From: Pleurodeles waltl
Lineage: Eukaryota; Chordata; Amphibia; Caudata; Salamandridae
Assembly (NCBI RefSeq): GCF_031143425.1
Contig: NC_090444.1
Span: 1,309,641,324-1,309,705,323 of the forward strand
Direction: 5' to 3'
DNA length: 64,000 bases
In this document: positions 24,598 through 34,350 of the stretch, one piece after another
Layout: each line of letters begins with the position of its first letter
Numbering within the stretch: the first letter of the stretch is position 1
Made by a program: the position numbers and the translations under genes
Notes under the pieces: generated by a model
The model's input: the letters and a program-made list of their open reading frames with translations, nothing else
What the model was told of the DNA's origin: nothing
Databases searched by the model: none

Positions 24598-25401
24598 GAT
24601 GTTGGGTGCGGTTCTGGCCTCTCTAGGGCTGCAGTGATCGGTCAATTTCGTTCTGCCCTACTGTGGGGCCCGATGGGAGATCCCTGGGGATCTAATCTGA
24701 TTCCCCCTGCGGTATATCCTAATTTATGAATCTATTAGATAGTTCCAGGGATATTGGGGGAACACGGTGTTGTAGAGTCTATTTTATCTTACTGTTTCGT
24801 TTTATTATTGTCTTGTCCCCTTCTATGTCCTTTACCCTGGTGGCGTTTTTATTTACTCAACATGGTCCCGGGACTCCTCCCCTGTCCAGCCGGTAAGGAT
24901 GCATGGCATCCGGAGGAGGGGCGGTCAGCAAATAAGGAAAGGGTGAAAAAGGAGGCACTCCTTGTAGTCCCTAATGTGTCACCTCCAGACCGCACCCCAC
25001 CGTGGTCCGAAGGACGGAGACAGGGCCCCTCTCTGCTCACAGGCCCCGAAGGTCCAGATTCACCTCTCGGTGTCCCAGTGTTTGTCCCAGCTCACGTTTG
25101 TAGTTGCTGCTTGTTTACTGTTACTTAATTTCTTCCTTTCCCCTCTCCGAGGGAGACCATTGGGGAGCGTGTCACCACGACATGGTCCCAAGTTGGCCGC
25201 ACCTCGAGGCGATGTATTGTCCAGGCCCCGGACTGCGGCCAGCCCCGGGCTCCAAAACCCTCTCCCGGGCTCTAGCCGGGGGGCCCCTCGCTGCCACAGA
25301 GTCTCTTATCTCGGGGTGGGTCAACGAGCCCGCAGGTTCGGTTCTCCGGCCGATCACACCCTTGGTAGGCACTCCATCCCGGCCCGCGTACCGGCCTATA
25401 G
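24598..25401 (-). promoter_or_regulatory. L1-A 5' UTR, single-copy part
   Basis: CpG-rich leader between the monomer units and ORF1. It includes many CGG and CCGG sites and no credible coding frame; the overlapping frames on both strands are products of high GC content. It probably carries internal RNA polymerase II promoter activity, as in other L1 elements. Confidence 0.65.
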
Positions 25402-25758
25402 CAGCGTGAGCAAGGGTCTCTGTGTCCCGGCGAGCACCCGTCCGCTCAGGCGGTCCAGCCCAGTGGTCCGCAGGTCTTCCTCCTAATATCTGGCCCACAG
25501 AGCGCCCGACCCCCTTCCTGGGCCTCGGTCACCACCGGAAAGGGGGGGGGGGGGGGAGATCAGGGGGACCAGAGAATCGCGGCGCCACGGCCCGGGCCTA
25601 CCTTGATTTCCAGTCACAGCGACCCGCACCTCCTCCGCCTCTGGGTCCGCAGCCCTGCCTCCAGGCCGTCTGGGCCGCCACCGCCCTTCCGCCGCAGCAG
25701 GCCGCGCCTCAGGTCTGTCCCTCAGCCGCCATCTTGATTGGGGGAAGCATCGGTCGAA
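25402..25758 (-). repeat. L1-A 5' UTR monomer 1
   Basis: A unit of 357 bases that is nearly identical to the following unit. Both start (plus strand) with CAGCGTGAGCAAGGGTCTCT and end near GCCGCCATCTTGATTGGGGG. It holds a run of 15 G at 25,542-25,556. On the element strand each unit begins with CAAGATGGCGGC, a YY1-like site, so the tandem units resemble the promoter monomers of mouse L1. Confidence 0.88.
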
Positions 25759-26135
25759 CAGCGTGAGCAAGGGTCTCTGTGTCCCGGCGAGCACCCGTCC
25801 GCTCAGGCGGTCCAGCCCAGTGGTCCGCAGGTCTTCCTCCTAATATCTGGCCCACAGAGCGCCCCGACCCCCTTCCCGGGCCTCGGTCACCACCGGAAAG
25901 GGGGGGGGGGGGGGGGGAGGGAGGGAGATCGGGGGACCAGAGAATCGCGGCGCCACGGCCCGGGCCTACCTTGATTTCTCCCAGTCACAGCGACCCGCAC
26001 CTCCTCCGCCTCTGGGTCCGCAGCCCTGCCTCCAGGCCGTCTGGGCCGCCACCGCCCTTCCGCCGCAGCAGGCCGCGCCTCAGGTCTGTCCCTCAGCCGC
26101 CATCTTGATTGGGGGAAGCATTGGTCGAACGGCGG
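25759..26135 (-). repeat. L1-A 5' UTR monomer 2
   Basis: Second copy of the 5' UTR unit, about 14 bases longer because of a longer G run (18 G at 25,900-25,917) and small insertions nearby. It shares the CAAGATGGCGGC site, here read from about 26,108 on the minus strand. Confidence 0.88.
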
Positions 26136-26303
26136 GCAGCCAAAACCTCAGTCCCACAGGGCCGGGAACTCGCCACCCGGGACGGGGCAAGCGTTCACGG
26201 TGTTGATGTGCACGGATAGTAATTTTATGAGAGGCGGATGACGGAGGGGTCCTGAGCACTACAAAAGTGCGACCGCCATCTTGACGCCCTGGCCACGCCC
26301 CCC
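26136..26303 (-). promoter_or_regulatory. L1-A 5' end with YY1-like site
   Basis: The very start of the element on the minus strand reads GGGGGGCGTGGCCAGGGCGT followed by CAAGATGGCGG. In human L1 a YY1 site in the first 21 bases fixes the transcription start, so this third copy of the motif is well placed for the same job. The function here is inferred. Confidence 0.7.
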
Positions 26304-26316
26304 TGAATATTTTTTT
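26304..26316. repeat. Target-site duplication, 5' side of L1-A
   Basis: TGAATATTTTTTT adjoins the CCCCCC that begins the element on the opposite strand. It is the partner of the copy at 19,097-19,109. Confidence 0.7.
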
Positions 26317-27134
26317 CATACCCTGCACCCAACACTATGACGTGTTAGATCTGTAAACCTGTTATTCAGCTTGCATTGTCTTGCATGTTGTTCTCTCACA
26401 GAACTAGATCCAACTCTACTTCACCTACACCACACTTCACCTGCATGACACTAATGTACAAAACAGACTAGTCTACTGAAATAACTAGCATTTTGAAAAC
26501 TACTCACAGCCCAAATGAAAGAAACACAATACCAGAATTAATACATTACCACACATCTCAAGCACTCCTCCGATGACCCTCATTTGGGATTTCATCAGAC
26601 ATCCAACAGAAACCAACAGCCAATAATAACACATACACTTGTTATAATCACGCCAACAAAAAAAACTATACTCTGTGCACGCATGTAACTTTCTATCATA
26701 TGCACAACAGTGCAAAAGCCATAGAATTGGCAAAGCAGAGCCAAACCAGACACTCCAGAACCACACAGCTAAAACTATAAGAATCATAACACTCACACGT
26801 ATCTACTGTCTTACTCATTATGTTAAGTCACATTCATACCATGAAATAGAAAGTGTGTGCAAGAAAAATGCTTGCCGTACTCCTGTACAGATGCATGACT
26901 CATCTGTACAGGATACTTTGATGACACCCCCACCACCAATACTGTGTACAATTTAACTTCACTTTTACGCAACAGTTATTACAAACCACAGACACTGTTA
27001 CATGGAAGCATGCTTTCCTTAGTGAGTCTGTCTTTTACACTGTTATATTGATAGATTCAGTCAAATACATACCAACATAGACACACAGTATGGGTACCAC
27101 TGAATTTAGAGTTCACCACTCACTAATACAAGAA
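26317..27134. other. Intronic sequence, nothing recognised
   Basis: AT-rich sequence between the L1-A target site and the 3' end of DIRS copy B. Short open frames only. Confidence 0.5.
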
Positions 27135-27149
27135 AATACTGTGAAAAGA

Positions 27150-28240
27150 AGAATCCTTCCACAGAGGCACCTTTTTTCTGGAAGAGTGTGCTTTAGGAGC
27201 TGTTGGTAATTATCTTTCAGCTTTGAGATAACAAGTTTGAATACACTTGACTATCCATCTAGCTAATCCATTTTTTGAAATCGGATTACCTTTGCGACTC
27301 ATGAAAATGCTACAAAAAGTTGTTTTGATTTTCCAAAACGTTTTGTCCTGTCTATGTAAAACGGGGCTGGTTTTAGCATCTAGTGTGTACAGAACTCTTT
27401 CAGCGACTGAGTCTGGTTGTGGAGAAAAACAGGTAACTCAACTGATTGGTTAATATGAATTGGTGAAACTACCCTAAAGAGAAATTCAAGGTTTGTCCTA
27501 AGGACTACTCTATCTTTATGTACTTGGAAAAAAGGTTCCTCTGAAGTGAAAGCTTGTATTTCACTTGCACGTCATAGTGAAGTGATAGCTACCAAAAAAA
27601 CAACTTTCCACAAAAGAAATTGCAAAGAACAGGGGTGCATGGGTTCAAATGTTGGACCCATAAGTCTAGCAAGGACAATGTTAAGGTTCCATACAGAAGC
27701 TGGTGGAACCCTGGGTAGAATAATTGTTTTGGAGGTAAGCAGCTATAGCTGCTAAATCAATTCTAATAGATGAGTATGCTAAATTTGCCTTTTGTAAATG
27801 TAGCAGAAAACAATGTTTTGTACTGACGTTTTGAGAGGATCAATGTGTTTAGGTTGACAGAAGAATACAAAATGTTTCCAATTTGCAGCATAACACTTAC
27901 TAGTTGTAGGCTTACGTGCCTCCCTAAGAATGACCATACATTCAAAGGGAAGTTGTAAATATCCAAACTCTGACTTCAGGAGCCACAATGCAAGATTGCG
28001 TGTTTTTGGGGTGTGAATGTCTGAACCACAGACACATCCAGTAGCATTGTGAACCAAGGTTGACGTGTCCATGTGGGAGCTTTGAGTATCATGGTGAATA
28101 ATGTTTGTCTAAATTTGCGAACCAGAAATGGAACGAGCGGGAGAGGCAGAAAAGCATATGGAAATATCCATGACCAACTCATCCATAGAGCATTGCCCCT
28201 CGACTGAGGGTGTGGGTTTCTGGACGCAAAGTTTTGCCAT
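27150..28240 (-). pseudogene. DIRS copy B tyrosine recombinase, 3'-truncated
   Basis: Reads YAFLPLPLVPFLVRKFRQ with APTWTRQPWFTMLLDV near 28,160-28,030, the linker ahead of the recombinase. LREARKPTTSKCYAANWKHF near 27,930-27,870 is the start of the core-binding domain. Near 27,240-27,180 it has CYLKAER, a stop, and LPTAPKAHSSR, in which HSSR preserves the HxxR box. The final segment with the nucleophilic tyrosine is missing because the copy is truncated. Confidence 0.78.
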
Positions 28241-28339
28241 TTTGAATTTTCTACGGTAGCTAAGAGATCTATTTCTAGTGTTCCCCAGAGGCGAAAGTAT
28301 TGGTGAAGTACTTGTGGGTGAATTTCACATTAATGGACT

Positions 28340-28879
28340 TGTTGCTGCATCCTGCCTAATAGGTCTGCAAACTTATTCCATTCCTGGCAGATATTGTGCC
28401 AGTAACTGAATGTAATTGTGAATCACCCACTTTCAAACTGTCTGAGCTAGAAGGGACAACTGAGATGAGTGCCGCCCCCCATTCCCGACCACCCCCATTA
28501 TTTCTGCAGATAATACATAAATGTCATGTTGTCTGTATGGACCAGAACCACTTCTAAATAGTTGATGTGATAAGTCGGATGAATAGAATCTAATTCCCCT
28601 TTTATTGTAAGGTTGTTGAGGTGAGCTCCCTAACACACCTGTGATGCATCTATTGTGACATTGATCCCAGGCACAGGGTCTTGAAAGGGCTCCCCTTTTG
28701 AAAGGTTGGTGGGATTCCACCATTGCAGAGGGTGGCGAGTCTGGTGGTCCAACAACCCTAGCTCCTGAAGGTTACCCTGTGACGGAGATCACTGACGAGA
28801 CAGATACTACTGTAGTGGACGCATGTGTAGTCTTGCATGAGGAACAATGGCAATGCATGATGCCATCTTCTCCAATAGT
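28340..28879 (-). pseudogene. DIRS copy B RNase H
   Basis: Shifted frames read VTIDASQVCWGAHL-like sequence (with one stop) near 28,655-28,615 and then VHTDNMTFMYYLQK near 28,545-28,510, the DIRS RNase H pattern usually written TDNTTAMYYINKQGG. The following segment with LRLWGTLEIDLLAT-type sequence near 28,280-28,250 links to the recombinase. Damaged by stops. Confidence 0.7.
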
Positions 28880-29745
28880 TGCATCACTAGTTTCATTGTG
28901 TATGATTCTCCTGTAATTGAGCCAGGAGATTGTGAAAGGCCTAAATCCTTGCTGGGCTCGGATATGCCAATTCTGAGTGAGTACTGAGAACTGTTCTCAG
29001 ATAAGGGTGTATCTGTGAGGGTTGAAGATGGATTTGAGATAGTTTGTTGTAAACCCCAAAGTGTGTAGCCGATTTACTGTGTACGGAGTAGGCTGATGGC
29101 ATTTATGGATGGTATTGGCTTTTATAAGCCAGTAGTTCAAGTATGGGAAAACATGAATGTGTTGCCTTCGAAAAAATGCAGCTACTACAGCAAAGCATTT
29201 TGGGAATATCCTTGGAGTGGTTGTTACCCCGAATGGTAGTACTTTCAATTGATAATGCTTTCCCGCAATGATAAATTGTTAATATTTACGGTGTGGCGGA
29301 TGTAGGATAATGTGGAAATAAGCACCTTTGAGATCTAATGGTGTCATGTAATCTCCTTGCTGTAATAGAGGAATACCATCTTGCAGAGTGGCCATATGGA
29401 AATGTTGTAAAATTATGAATAGGTTGAAAGGATGAGATTAGGAATTGGTCTTAAGGAACAGTATTTCTTTGGTATGAGAAATTATAGTGACTATACCCCT
29501 AAACCTTGTTGGGATATGGGAACCGGTCCTGTAGCCCCTTTTCAGAAGGGACTGTACCTCTTTTTTAAGAGAATGAGATGGTCCTGTGAGAGCTTGTGAA
29601 AACCAGGAGGCATAAATGGTGGAGTGGAAATGAATTCTAGACAATAACCACGTGGGATCATTTATAGAACCCACTGGTCTGTGGTGATATTGGACCATTG
29701 GTGATAAAAAGTTGCCAATCTTCCTCCCACTGGAGATGTATGTGC
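28880..29745 (-). pseudogene. DIRS copy B reverse transcriptase
   Basis: The domain opens with SPVGGRLATFYHQWSNITTDQWVL, the standard start of DIRS RT. Motif A reads DLKGAYFHI (near 29,330). VLPFGVTTTPRIFPK and then HIHVFPYLNYWLIKA follow at motif C (about 29,160-29,120). The usual YLDDWL has become YLNYWL, which removes both catalytic aspartates, so the enzyme is expected to be dead. Copy D shows the same YLNY. Confidence 0.82.
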
Positions 29746-29749
29746 GGTG

Positions 29750-31800
29750 GGGATTTGTAAAAAGTCACTGTTTGGTATTAGAGGGAGATCCTCTAGTGGT
29801 GGATGCTTTACCTCTCCCTCTATTATTTGAGCCTCTATGAGATCCTCTAAAGGAACCCCTGTTGTAAAAATGTGTTTCTTGCTTATTTTATGAGGTGGAA
29901 GGCTCAGTGGGTGATGTCTTGAAACCACCCCGAAATTGTGGCCTCCAAAAACTACCCCTGGTGGGTGTAGTTAGTAAGGCCTCCATGGCTTTGGCTGTTT
30001 CAGAGTCTGTCTTTAATTTGTCGATAGTGGCATCTACATCTGGCCCAAATTAATGCTCAAAAGGAATGTTCAGGACTGCCTGTTGTATCTCTGGCTTAAA
30101 TCCTGAACACCTCAACCAGGCATGCCTTATGAGAACACTAGTGTTCACACCACACGCTGCTGTGTCAGCCGCATCCATGGCACATCTGATTGGGTTATTT
30201 GAGATGGCCTGTCTTACATTTCGCCCCAGTGGGCCCTGTCATACCTCGCCAGGAGTGCTTGATAATTTGCAATTATCTAATGATTTGCAGTTTGAGCAGC
30301 CACTCTTGCCCGCTGCGTCCAGTTTCTTGTTCTCCTTATCAGGAGGAAGAGCTTCCCCTGACGTCTGACTATTAGCACACTTTTGTGCTGGACTAACTTC
30401 TGTAGAGTCTGGTGGTAGAAGTGTTTTTATAAACGTTGGATCGGAGGGTGTAGCTTTATATTTTTAATCTACCCTGTGTGTAATGATTCCTGCCCTAACA
30501 GGTTTTTTGAACATGTCAGTGGCATGTCTGAGCAGGCCTGTTAGCATAGGCAGAAACAGACTGTGTGTGTATATAAGAGTGTTAAAGAGGAAATCCTTTT
30601 CGACTGGGTCTGTATAAATCTGCACATTATGATATGGTGCTGCCCTTGCAATAACTTGATTGTATGCAGTTGTGTCCTCAGGTGGAGAAGGGCTTGCTGG
30701 ATGAAAGTCAGGGCCATTAGGGAGAATGGGATCGCGATCATATAGATCCCATGGATGCACATCTTGTGGAACATCACCCAAGTCATCTCTATGAGGTGAA
30801 GATGCTTGTGGAGAGAACTGTGGTTGAATAAAAGATGTAGGTGATTATGGCAGTGTAGAGGGAAGTACAGGAGAGTGTGGTTGTGAAGGCCAAGGTAGCT
30901 CTGGAGCCTTGTGTTTTTCTTTGGAGACTTTCTTAGGTGAAGGCACAGTGTCCAATGTTTCTTGGAACGCAAGTCTTCTTTTGATTGGAATAGGAGAAGT
31001 TGTGATTTTGCCTGTTCCTTTTTGTGTGTGAATTTTTCGCTGTCGAGCATACATCACTTCCAAAATAGGCTCTACAGAAGAAGTCTCCTCAATGGACATT
31101 GTAAAGAATTTGCCAATTATACTTTTCGGTTCCAAAATATTTGGCACTGAATGCTTTTTTCGAGCCAAAAGCGCTGGCTCCTAATTTGATGGCAAAGTCT
31201 GTTTTTTCGGCGCCAAAAAGGTCGATTCAAATGCTCAACTCGATCCCAAAATAAATTGGGATGTGGTTGCCACTTTGGCCTGTGCCAAAGGCATCTTGGT
31301 CTTCATGAATTTTGGTGCTGGAATTTGAATGTACTTTTTGGATCCTACCAATGCCCAAAGGCAGTGGATGACTGATGACCAATTTGGAAGTCTTTTAAAG
31401 TGTTTTTTCCTGGTGAGATGGGGCTGGTGTACTCATGTACTGCACAGCTAGAATGGACTGACGCTCCCTGTCCGAATCTTGGTCTGTCTCGGATTGAAAG
31501 GGGTACCTGGTGTCCAACTTCTTCCTGTGCGTGCTCTTCTCCAAAGAGGACATCGGTGTCTGTGTTTGACACCATTTTTAACCGATGTGCTCTTCGATCC
31601 TGGAGAGTCTTTTTGGAACGAAAAGACCTACAGGTGTTGCAGGTCTCCTCCTTAAGCTTCGGGACAGGCACAAAGTACACACAAAGTGTTGATACGTGTA
31701 CGGTAACATGAGGAGTGACATCAAGGACAGAATATAAACAGTCCATTCCATTAGCCTAGCATAACAGTTGTTGAAGTAGGCGCAAGAAGGGCATGGATGC
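29750..31800 (-). pseudogene. DIRS copy B gag-like ORF
   Basis: From about 31,800 the frames read a Cys-rich stretch (HPCPSCAYFNN, later CTLCLSRSL and EETCNTCRSFRSKKTLQDRR), a putative zinc-binding region. The body follows: a Lys-rich, Pro-rich segment at 31,168-30,845, then HPWDLYDRDP with SPPEDTTAYNQVI near 30,750-30,640. Next come FLFNTLIYTHS, IRHAWLRCSGFKPEIQ near 30,150-30,100, and a Gly/Arg-rich tail (RGSFRGSHRG and NNRGRG) near 29,850. The Arg-Gly tail suggests RNA binding. Several stops and frame changes are present. Confidence 0.75.
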
Positions 31801-32254
31801 CACTCGGTGTTGAACCAACCCCAATGATGATCAGATCGATTTGCTAAAGTGTAGAATACTCGATCGAAAACTATACCGTCATCAACAGAAAGACAGAAAT
31901 TAAAGTTCGAAAGAGACCAAACCGAGATCCACCGGAGCGAGAGTAAACAGGTCCGAACCAGACTACGGAGAGAAAACAATCTAACAAAGGACCTGTTGCT
32001 CATGCGCACTATCACCAAGAAGAGAAGTCACTCAATCTTGTGACTCTAATAGATTCTTCGAAGAAAAACAACTTGTAACACTCAGAGCCCAGCACTAGAT
32101 GAGGAAATATAGAAAGCATGTGTATCTACAGCCACATATGCCATTGAATATATGAATGAAAATGTGCACAATATATCTGCGTATGCCGGGGTATCACTTA
32201 CTACAGTGGCTCACCTTTACTGGAAAAGATGCTGTAACACTGCATGGCCCACTC

Positions 32255-33510
32255 CTACATCACTCTAGACTGTGGAATCCAAGCAGTAGTGCTGCGTAAA
32301 AGTGTGTCTATTGTTCCAGGTCGTTGCTCTACAGATATCTTGGCTACACACACCAGCAAACAATGCTGTTGAAGTAGATATACTACTGGTAGAATGAGCT
32401 TGCACCTTAGTCTGTAATGGTGTGCCAGCTTGGTGATGACTAACTTACATGGTATTAGTTATCCACCTTGCTATACTCTGTTTAGAGAGAGAGAATAACC
32501 ACTCCTTGGAGCACTGTATGCCATGAATAACCAATTGGATTTACGGAACTGTTTTGTTAAGCTAAAACTTCAGACATCTTGTGACATCCAAGGAATGTAA
32601 TGATCGTTTTGCTGCACTCTTGGGATCTAGAAAGGAAGACTTTAAAATTATTGGTTTATTCAAGTGGAGAACTGATGGAACTTTTGGAGTGGAGTGAATG
32701 TTTGATTCATTAGAAGAATCACTATCATTCTTGAACTGAAGAAAGGGTTCCTGAATGGTGAATGTCTGTATTTCACCTGCTCGTTTTGCTGATGTTCGTG
32801 CCAGCAGAAGAGCCACTTTTCAAGAAAAAATGTAATGTCCATTTTGTATACAGGCTCAAATGGGCTTTTCATAATTTGAGAATGCACAGTATTTAGCTGC
32901 CAAAGTGAGGGAGGACGTCTCACTGGCAGGTAGACCCTAAACAGATCTTTGAGGAGTCTGTTAGACAATAATGATGATGATGTCGATCTTCTGAAGCAGG
33001 ACACTGCCACTAAGTGAACCCTAATGGAAGCATGAGCAAGATCTGACCAGGCCAGATGTATTAAGTAAGGAATGAAGGATTTCTTCTGGTGTACACTGGG
33101 TGCATGCTTGACCGCTGACACCAGATACAAAACCGCATCAGTTTAAGAGTGTAAGTCTTGTTTGTATTATCTGCACAAGCTGTGGCTAAAATCTCTATGC
33201 TTTCTCCTGGGATGTTCAGATGTGAAAACTCATTAAATTCAGGAGCCAAGCTGACAAGTGTAAGGATCTCGGGCCCCAAATGAAGTACTTGGCCTTGATT
33301 CATGGTCAGCAGAGACAGAAGTGGTTGCAGTTGGATGTGCTGCCTGCCTGTCAGAGCAGAAGTAGCTTTGTGAACCAATGTTGCCTTGCCCATTTCAGAT
33401 ATAAGAATGATCCTGCAGGGCTCCGCCTTCATCTTCATGAGAGTCCTTGCAAGGAGAGGAGTCAGAGGAAAACTGCATGCAAAGATTCCGGACATTGTGA
33501 TTGAAAACAT
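32255..33510 (-). pseudogene. DIRS copy A tyrosine recombinase
   Basis: The core-binding part reads ATACADNTNKTYTLKLMRFC near 33,190-33,130. Next is VYLPVRRPPSLWQLN, then ARTSAKRAGEIQ near 32,800-32,765, with the first catalytic Arg box AKR. The C-terminal part reads KVQAHSTSSISTSTALFAG, then DICRATTWNNRHTFTQHYCLD near 32,400-32,270. HxxR has become HSTS, so the second catalytic Arg is lost, while the tyrosine in HTFTQHY is kept. Frame shifts break the ORF. Confidence 0.85.
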
Positions 33511-33564
33511 CCCCCATCAACCCTGGTCTGGATACCAGCTTGCGTAGAATCAGCATTTGTGGTT

Positions 33565-34240
33565 CTAGGAGGCTGCTAACAGGTCCAGATTCGGCCTGCC
33601 CCACTGGTGGAAAATTTCCTCCAGGTCATCCTGATTGATCTCCCATTCGTGGCAGGTATGTTTCATCCTGCTTAGCATGTCTACTATGATACTTTGTGTC
33701 CCCGGCACATGTTCTGCCTTCAGATCTATTTGATGACTGATAGACCACTCTGAAATCCTTTGCACCTCATGGGACAGTGTTGTTATCTTGTGCCCCCTTG
33801 CTTATTGATGTAGCGCATGCTAGTGGTGTTGTCTGTGTAGATGAGCACAGTAGTTTTTTGTATCTCTGCAGAAAGGATTGCAAGGCTTGGTGTACTGTCT
33901 TGAGTTCCAGCAGGTTGATATGTAGGAGTAAACTGAGATGCTTCCCATTTGTCACTGTCATCTTGGTGATGAGCTCCCCAACCCTCTAAGGAAGCATTTG
34001 TTGGAATCATCAACCTTAAAAAAACCTAAGGAATGAACGCAAGGCCTGTGGATAGGTTCGCTTCTGGAATACACTAGGAAAGAGCTGCACGTATTCACAG
34101 GGTGACATGAACTGTATCATCGAAAGAGCCTTCTGTTTGGATCCACTGCCTGTCCAGTTCCTCTTGCAACTGTTGCATCTGAAGGCGGCAGAACAGTATC
34201 AAGGGAATACATGTGGACATCATCCCTAGCAGGGATTTGA
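33565..34240 (-). pseudogene. DIRS copy A RNase H
   Basis: Reads MIPTNASLEGWGAHHQDDSD at about 34,013-33,955, with N for D in the usual TDAS start. TVLIYTDNTTSMRYINKQGG is near 33,860-33,800. Then come EHVPGTQSIIVDMLSRMKH and HEWEINQDDLEEIFHQWG. TDN and DMLSR are the expected catalytic-region motifs. Frame changes occur between the parts. Confidence 0.82.
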
Positions 34241-34350
34241 ATAGGCAAACTGAAAGTGACTTTTTCCCTTGCGTTGAGCCAAGTGCAACAATCTCGTCCA
34301 TATTTCAGGAGTTGGATATGCTTTGTTTTGGACTATACCCAGTGTAGCTC

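Larger units (their letters stand above)
19097..26316 (-). mobile_element. L1-A: near full-length L1-clade LINE with target-site duplication
   Basis: The element runs on the minus strand from about 26,303 to about 19,103, roughly 7.2 kb. Its 5' end has the L1-like start GGGGGGCGTGGCCAGGG followed by CAAGATGGCGG. A CpG-rich 5' UTR of about 1.7 kb comes next, then ORF1, ORF2, a short 3' UTR with AATAAA near 19,130, and a poly(A) tail (a T run on the plus strand at 19,103-19,114). Plus-strand TGAGTATTTTTTT at 19,097-19,109 and TGAATATTTTTTT at 26,304-26,316 form a probable 13-base target duplication with one mismatch, although the T run overlaps the tail. Intact ORF1 and few lesions in ORF2 suggest a fairly young insertion. 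Confidence 0.92.
27135..32060 (-). mobile_element. DIRS-type retrotransposon copy B (gag, RT, RNase H, partial tyrosine recombinase)
   Basis: DIRS elements copy themselves through reverse transcriptase and insert with a tyrosine recombinase in place of an integrase. On the minus strand this copy shows every module in the right order: Cys-rich leader, gag, RT, RNase H and recombinase. It breaks off near 27,140 within the recombinase, shortly after its HxxR motif. Frame shifts and stops occur throughout. The 5' end near 32,060 abuts the 3' end of copy A. A length of 4.9 kb fits a copy lacking only its 3' end. Confidence 0.88.
32040..34350 (-). mobile_element. DIRS-type retrotransposon copy A (RNase H, tyrosine recombinase, 3' end)
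   Basis: A 5'-truncated DIRS copy. It starts inside the RT/RNase H link (SLLGMMSTCIPLILFCRLQM near 34,240-34,180) and runs through RNase H and the recombinase to a terminal region at about 32,260-32,040. That terminal stretch passes without a break into the 5' leader of copy B. The protein sequences of A and B differ strongly, so they are different subfamilies and not a recent duplication. Confidence 0.82.

Noticed and set aside
24032..25798. Several long open frames on both strands in the GC-rich L1-A region
   Set aside because: They overlap ORF1 or the CpG-rich 5' UTR and repeat with the monomer units. High GC content explains them.
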